Origin: Daucus carota subsp. sativus
Taxonomy: Eukaryota > Streptophyta > Magnoliopsida > Apiales > Apiaceae
Direction: 5' to 3'
DNA length: 64,000 nt
NCBI RefSeq assembly: GCF_001625215.2
Contig: NC_030387.2
Coordinates: 6,104,501-6,168,500, forward strand
The notes under the pieces are model-generated. The model was not told the origin of the DNA and did not search any database. It worked only from the letters and a program-made list of their open reading frames with translations. Position 1 is the first letter of the stretch, and every line of letters begins with the position of its first letter. Positions 59,861 to 64,000 of this stretch are shown here, piece after piece. Position numbers and translations under genes: made by a program.

Positions 59861-59867
59861 ATATATA
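58879..59867. other. Spacer with a decayed duplicate and AT-rich DNA
   Basis: 3' flank of the split gene, a decayed copy of its 3' end (listed separately) and AT-rich DNA with a (TA)n tract near 59827-59853. No other gene. Confidence 0.5.
59239..59384 (+). pseudogene. Decayed tandem duplicate of the small membrane-protein gene's 3' end
   Basis: The stretch tgctgtggaggaagagctgc, then gaggatgatg, agaatgccaagaaat, aggaaccct, ttctgggaattctgttga and taatcttta-taagttatg follows 58737-58885 in order with small deletions. It covers only the cysteine cluster, the tail and a little 3' flank, and no frame survives. It shows that the family expanded by local duplication well before the retroelement arrived. 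Confidence 0.75.
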
Positions 59868-60147
59868 CTCCCTCCATCCCACCCATTTCTTATCAAATGG
59901 GTTGGGCACGGAGGTCAAGAAATATGTATAAAGTGGTGGAAAAGAGAAAGAAAAGTGGGTGAAGTGGTGGGGCCCATTGATTTTTAATGTATAAAAAGAA
60001 GATAGAGGAGTAAAATTAGTGTGAAAAGGGAAGAAAAGCGGAGAAGTGGTGGGACCCGTTGACTATTTTTGGTAAGTTTTGAAATGTAAAGAATTGGATG
60101 GAACACCCCAAAAAGGAAAGTGTAAAGAAATGGGTGGACGGAGGGAA
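59868..60147. mobile_element. Stowaway MITE, same family as 20329-20609, inverse orientation
   Basis: 280 bp between TA dinucleotides; ends are ctccctccatccc and gggtggacggagggaa. The interior aagtggtgggacccgttga and aagtggtggggcccattga are the inverse of the motifs in the 20329 copy, and the two elements align over their full length. Confidence 0.88.
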
Positions 60148-60231
60148 TATAAAATTAAGGGACGAAAGGGAATACATGTCTAATCGAGTTGAACTCTAAC
60201 CTAACAATTACACGTTTTCTGACCATCCTTA

Positions 60232-60626
60232 GAGCATCTCCAACCATCTAAAGCCCTTGGCTAAAAAGTGTGGTGGCATACCTAAAATAAAAAAATTTAG
60301 CCAACAGCTCCAAAAACCCAACTCCAACCATGCTCAGCTGTTGTCTATAAATTTAGCCAACCTCATATGGATGGCTAAATTTGTCGAATCTCTACAGGTC
60401 TATAAGAAAATCGGTAGGAAGATTGTACATCATTTATTACCATATTGAACTGATATATTCTATTTTAACAATTTAAAATATTAATAACATACTATTTTTA
60501 AATTATAACCAACCAATATAGCCAATACCATTGAAGCAAAATGTCTTACAGGTTCAGCAAATTTTACATAATGTCTTACAGGTCCAATTTAGCCAACGAT
60601 TATAGCCAACGCCGTTGGAGATGCTC
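60232..60626. mobile_element. Tourist-like MITE (PIF/Harbinger type)
   Basis: 395 bp with ends gagcatctccaac and gttggagatgctc, flanked by TTA on both sides (60229-60231 and 60627-60629), the typical PIF/Harbinger target. Inner words such as aatttagccaac recur several times. Non-coding. Confidence 0.88.
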
Positions 60627-60849
60627 TTACACATTTTCCCAAATATAAGGATGTCGTGAATCTGACGCAAGAATAAATTCCATAATTTTCCACCAAGAAA
60701 AGCCACCATTAATACTCCGAATCACAGAAAAGCAAGTACAGTAGGTGATAAAGTATAATGATAAAGTAAACCTCTAATCTATATCTAGTCATTGACTCAA
60801 GTCTTTACTCTTGTCTGTACCTCTGTCTCTAAGCTACAGAGACAATAAA

Positions 60850-61140
60850 ATGGTGGAACAAATGGTGAAAGATTATGAAACTAGAGTGATCCAATGGGTT
60901 GACAAAGTGTTTCCTCCAGGAACAAGAGCAGATGCATTGAAGCACTGGGCTCAAGTTGGTGCGCCTTTCTTGGTTGCATGGTTGGTGCTATTTTTGTTAA
61001 TGTTTTGCTGTAAACGTTGTGGAAGAGGGAGATCAGAGAGGACCATGAAAGCTCCTGGTAGAGACTATAGGATGCCGAGAAGCGAGTTTGAGGAGAACCC
61101 TGGATCTTATTTCCGGGGTCTTCGAAAGCGAAACCATTGA
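60850..61140 (+). CDS. Small cysteine-rich single-pass membrane protein, intact paralogue of the split gene
   Basis: 96 residues, no intron. Start at MVEQMVKDYETRV; the frame is open a little upstream but has no earlier ATG. Order: an amphipathic N-terminus, KVFPPGTRADALKHWAQ, a membrane helix (APFLVAWLVLFLLMF), a juxtamembrane CCKRCGRG cluster, then a basic conserved tail (MKAPGRDYRMPRSEFEENPG, SYFRGLRKRN). The cysteines beside the helix are good candidates for S-acylation; that is inference. The cytosolic tail is the most conserved part between the copies, so it is the probable functional surface. I do not recognise a named function. It is shorter at the N-terminus than the split copy by about 40 residues. 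Confidence 0.8.
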   Translation: MVEQMVKDYETRVIQWVDKVFPPGTRADALKHWAQVGAPFLVAWLVLFLLMFCCKRCGRGRSERTMKAPGRDYRMPRSEFEENPGSYFRGLRKRNH

Positions 61141-61449
61141 TGGATTTTGCTAGGGTGTGAAGCTTTTGTGTTTGATCTTGTTGTATTATGGAACAGCAGT
61201 GTTCTTTTCATGTTTGTCGGAAAACCGGATATGTTTGGTTTGGTTCGAGTCGGTTTGTAATGCTATTTATCGAATATGTTGAATTTAGTTCTTTTTCTTA
61301 TTTAAGATTTCTTAACTAGTTTTCATCATCAATTGTAGAGTTTTGGCTCAAAACAATTGATACATTACATAATTAACTATAAACTTAAACATCACTGCAA
61401 GAAGAAATTTAACAGCAAAACACTGATAAACCTGAATTTATTCTGCACT

Positions 61450-63460
61450 TCAGAGAGGAAGAAGAATGATCTGAACACCATGTTGAGGTCGAACCATGAA
61501 AGTCTGAATCGGGGAATGAACATAGGTAGGCGATAATGTGAAAGCATAGCGTTGAAGTATCATTGCAAGCGCTATCTTTGCTTCGACAATAGCAAAATTT
61601 AATCCCACACAAGTACGAGGGCCAAACCCGAATGGCAGAAATGCTGCTGCTGTATTCTTGGTAGCGTTAGCAACTCCTTTTGCAAATCTATCTGGTTTGA
61701 AGATATGAACATCTTCTCCCCATATTTGAGGATCGTGATGGAGTGCTAGTGGTGAAATATATAGCTCCAGATGAGGCGGAAGCTTTAAGTTTCCTAGTTG
61801 AACTTGTCTTTCAACCTTTCTTTTGATCACAGGCACTGGAGGGTATAGCCTTAGTGATTCTTCAATGATCATGTTCATCTACATCAAAATGAACCGCAAT
61901 AACATTTTTTCAAATGTTGGTTGTAAATAATAAGGATTGATCAAGTAAATTATGAGACGAATTGGTTGGAGTTTTGGATTGCATACATTTTTGAGCTTGG
62001 GAATGCCATCTGAAGTAGGATTTGCTTGGCCAAACAGTTCAACAACCTCATTTCTAGCCTTTTCTTGCCATTGTTTGTTGGTACTAAGAAGAAGAATAGT
62101 CCATCCAAGCAGCGATGTCGTCGTTTCATGACCAGCAAAATAGAAAGTTTTGCACTCGTCTACCATATCTTGCATGAGTAGCCTCTTGCTCGCATCTCTG
62201 TTGTTGTTAGCCTCCAACAGACTGCCAAGAAAATCACCACTTCCATTACTCTCCATCACGCCAGAACTTTCTTTTTCTCTGTTATTTATCATCTTCGAAA
62301 TGCAATCATGAATTCCTTGCTCAAGCTTCTCTGACTCTTTATCGTCTTTAGTTTTTATTATTTTACTGCAGAGGATGAGGATACAATAAACATGGTTGAG
62401 CCGAAAATAAAAAACTTAAGGTAACCTCAGATTCTACTATCACCTAACAGGTAAAAAGGACTAAAAAAAACAGTTTGCTTATGCCGGAAATCACCTTATG
62501 AGAGGAAACCTAACTACATGAAGATTTCTGGAAACTATCAAGGTCAACTTCATCAACATCCTAAACATATCTTCACCCTCTAAATAACTGCTGCCAAACG
62601 CTGTCTTGGAAATGACTTCTGATGTCAAGATCCTGAATTCTTCAAACACTTCAATCTCTCTGTTTTCATGCTCTTTCCATCTTTCCAGCATCATTCCGAC
62701 ACTTGTGACCATTGTTGGAATCATGTTCTGCATACATTCTTATTTATATTTAGGTGACTAAATTATCTTACAGCTCCAAATCTGATACTTTAACTTGATT
62801 TGTTGTATATTAATCAAATAACGATAAATTTGAATAACTTACTTTTAAGTTCTCTGCATGGAATACATGATTTGACAGTTTCCGAAGCTTAAGCCACTTT
62901 TCACCAGTGCTTGATGACAGCCCATCTCCTAACAGCTTCTTTGCATAGCCTTCAAGCTCTATTTTCGGAAAAGAATTGTCCTTGTTGTTCAGTATCTCTT
63001 TGACTAGCTCCACTTCTGTCACCACCAGTTGGGCTTGAGGACCATACCAGTTCAGAAAGTTTGCACCTTGAAGAAAGTATTGATCTTATCACATTATACT
63101 TCTAACAGATCACTAAATAACTATCAAAATATGGAAACAACACATTATAAAAAGTTCTCTAATTGATCAGTTACCATGGTTGTTCATCCATGAGTGTACA
63201 TGAGGTAGAATCCTGGGGAATATATGGTGCGACAGATCATCCATAGGTTTTTCCATTGAACTTCTTCTCATTACTAAGATTTCTTTGGTATTCCCATAAA
63301 GAAATTTGTAAGAAGGACCTGTTATGCCCTGGAGTTTCATCTTGTACTGTACGCGGAGGGGATTCCACCATACTTTGCCAGCAAATCTAACAACAGCCAA
63401 AAGAACGTACAAGGTCATAAAACCTGAAACAAAGATGATCAGATATGCTATCAAACCCAT
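61450..63460 (-). CDS. Cytochrome P450, CYP749A-like (CYP72 clan)
   Basis: ER-anchored monooxygenase, predicted 516 residues in five exons: 63460-63175, 63066-62843, 62727-62495, 62365-61987 and 61878-61450, with GT-AG borders and matching phases. Seen: an N-terminal membrane anchor (LIIFVSGFMTLYVLLAVV) followed by KVWWNPLRVQ; GITGPSYKFLYGNTKEI; LEGYAKKLLGDGL; the oxygen-binding helix motif FAGHETTTSLLGW; the ExxR motif in EESLRLYPPVPV; FKPDRF; and the heme loop FGFGPRTCVG with its cysteine ligand. The sequence closely follows remembered CYP749A members, including the SSYLEGEDMFRMLMKLTL region. Substrate is unknown; CYP72-clan enzymes often act on terpenoids or hormones, and some CYP749A proteins are linked to herbicide tolerance, but no activity is assigned. 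Complete and probably active. It converges on the small membrane-protein gene 309 bases away. Confidence 0.92.
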
Positions 63461-64000
63461 AATATTTCCTGAATCAAACTTTGCTAAACCTTAAAGCTCT
63501 GCATGCATATTAGAATCCCTTTTACTATTACAATTTATAAAAATCCAGTCTCCAGATATCTTAATCAGAGTTGGACATTTTTTTAACATTTTAGATATCA
63601 TGTCATAGTCGAAAGATATTGTATGCATTTAAATTTCCAGAGGATGGTCCTCAATAAATAGAAAATCTTTATTGAAGGACAATTATTGTATTAAGAAAAC
63701 TATTTGTCTTTCATAGTATATTGCATGTAAAAGTAGCTCTCATCTTACATCAGATATAGTGGTCCATAATCTTACATCATTGATCATTGTGTTGAATCCA
63801 AGAGGAGCTGCAGGCAATTTTTTGTTACAGATGCAAGGTCCAATTGAAATTGAATTTAGTTGTGATTAATTGATGTAATGGTCCCCTTTTAAGGAAGAGG
63901 CTGCCAAACTAGTGTTCCGATTCAAGTCATCTTTCCAAGGGTTTAACAATCACATTATTTGATCATATCATGTTGACTCCTGCACATCTCAAAAACAGAT
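63461..64000 (-). promoter_or_regulatory. Upstream region of the CYP749A-like gene
   Basis: AT-rich 540 bases to the window edge. No defined element or gene is recognised. Confidence 0.4.

Overview
This is nuclear DNA of a flowering plant, almost certainly a eudicot. The host genes have short exons with GT-AG introns, the spacers are AT-rich, and Stowaway and Tourist MITEs, a Tat-lineage Ty3/Gypsy element and a miniature LTR element are present. I cannot name the species from sequence alone. All exon models were read by eye from open frames, splice signals and remembered family sequences; no search was run.

Host genes, left to right: a SPARK-ectodomain receptor-like kinase (1930-4876, minus); an intronless F-box protein (5578-6798, minus); a secreted type II pectin methylesterase (7521-9021, minus); a Golgi/ER nucleotide-sugar transporter of the UTR5 type in eleven coding exons (16594-22609, plus); a chloroplast f-type thioredoxin (24665-28364, plus); a secreted GH13 alpha-amylase (30340-32247, plus); an unrecognised multi-pass membrane protein (32449-32955, minus); a local family of very small cysteine-rich membrane proteins (45658-61140, plus: one copy split by a retrotransposon, one decayed fragment, one intact copy); and a CYP749A-type cytochrome P450 (61450-63460, minus). 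They are separate genes with no shared pathway. Thioredoxin f and amylase both touch starch and carbon metabolism, but their adjacency is probably chance.

The mobile DNA falls in three blocks. The long 5' side of the transporter gene (11.2-16.6 kb) holds a miniature LTR element with LTRs that look identical, a stray exon resembling UBP12/13 and a duplicated segment. From 34.7 to 45 kb lies a head-to-tail chain of inverted-repeat DNA elements, each bounded by (TA)n tracts. The largest, about 8.2 kb, carries pieces of a sucrose-phosphate synthase, an MSL mechanosensitive channel and an AAA-ATPase gene. From 45.9 to 58.7 kb a young 12.8-kb Tat-lineage Gypsy element sits inside the coding sequence of a small membrane-protein gene. 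It carries antisense accessory frames and a tandem array of CCCGGG hairpins.

Most worth a second look: the chain of TA-bounded inverted-repeat elements and its gene-capturing member, the recent insertional split of the small membrane-protein gene beside its intact paralogue, and the two possible C-termini of the receptor kinase produced by acceptor sites two bases apart.
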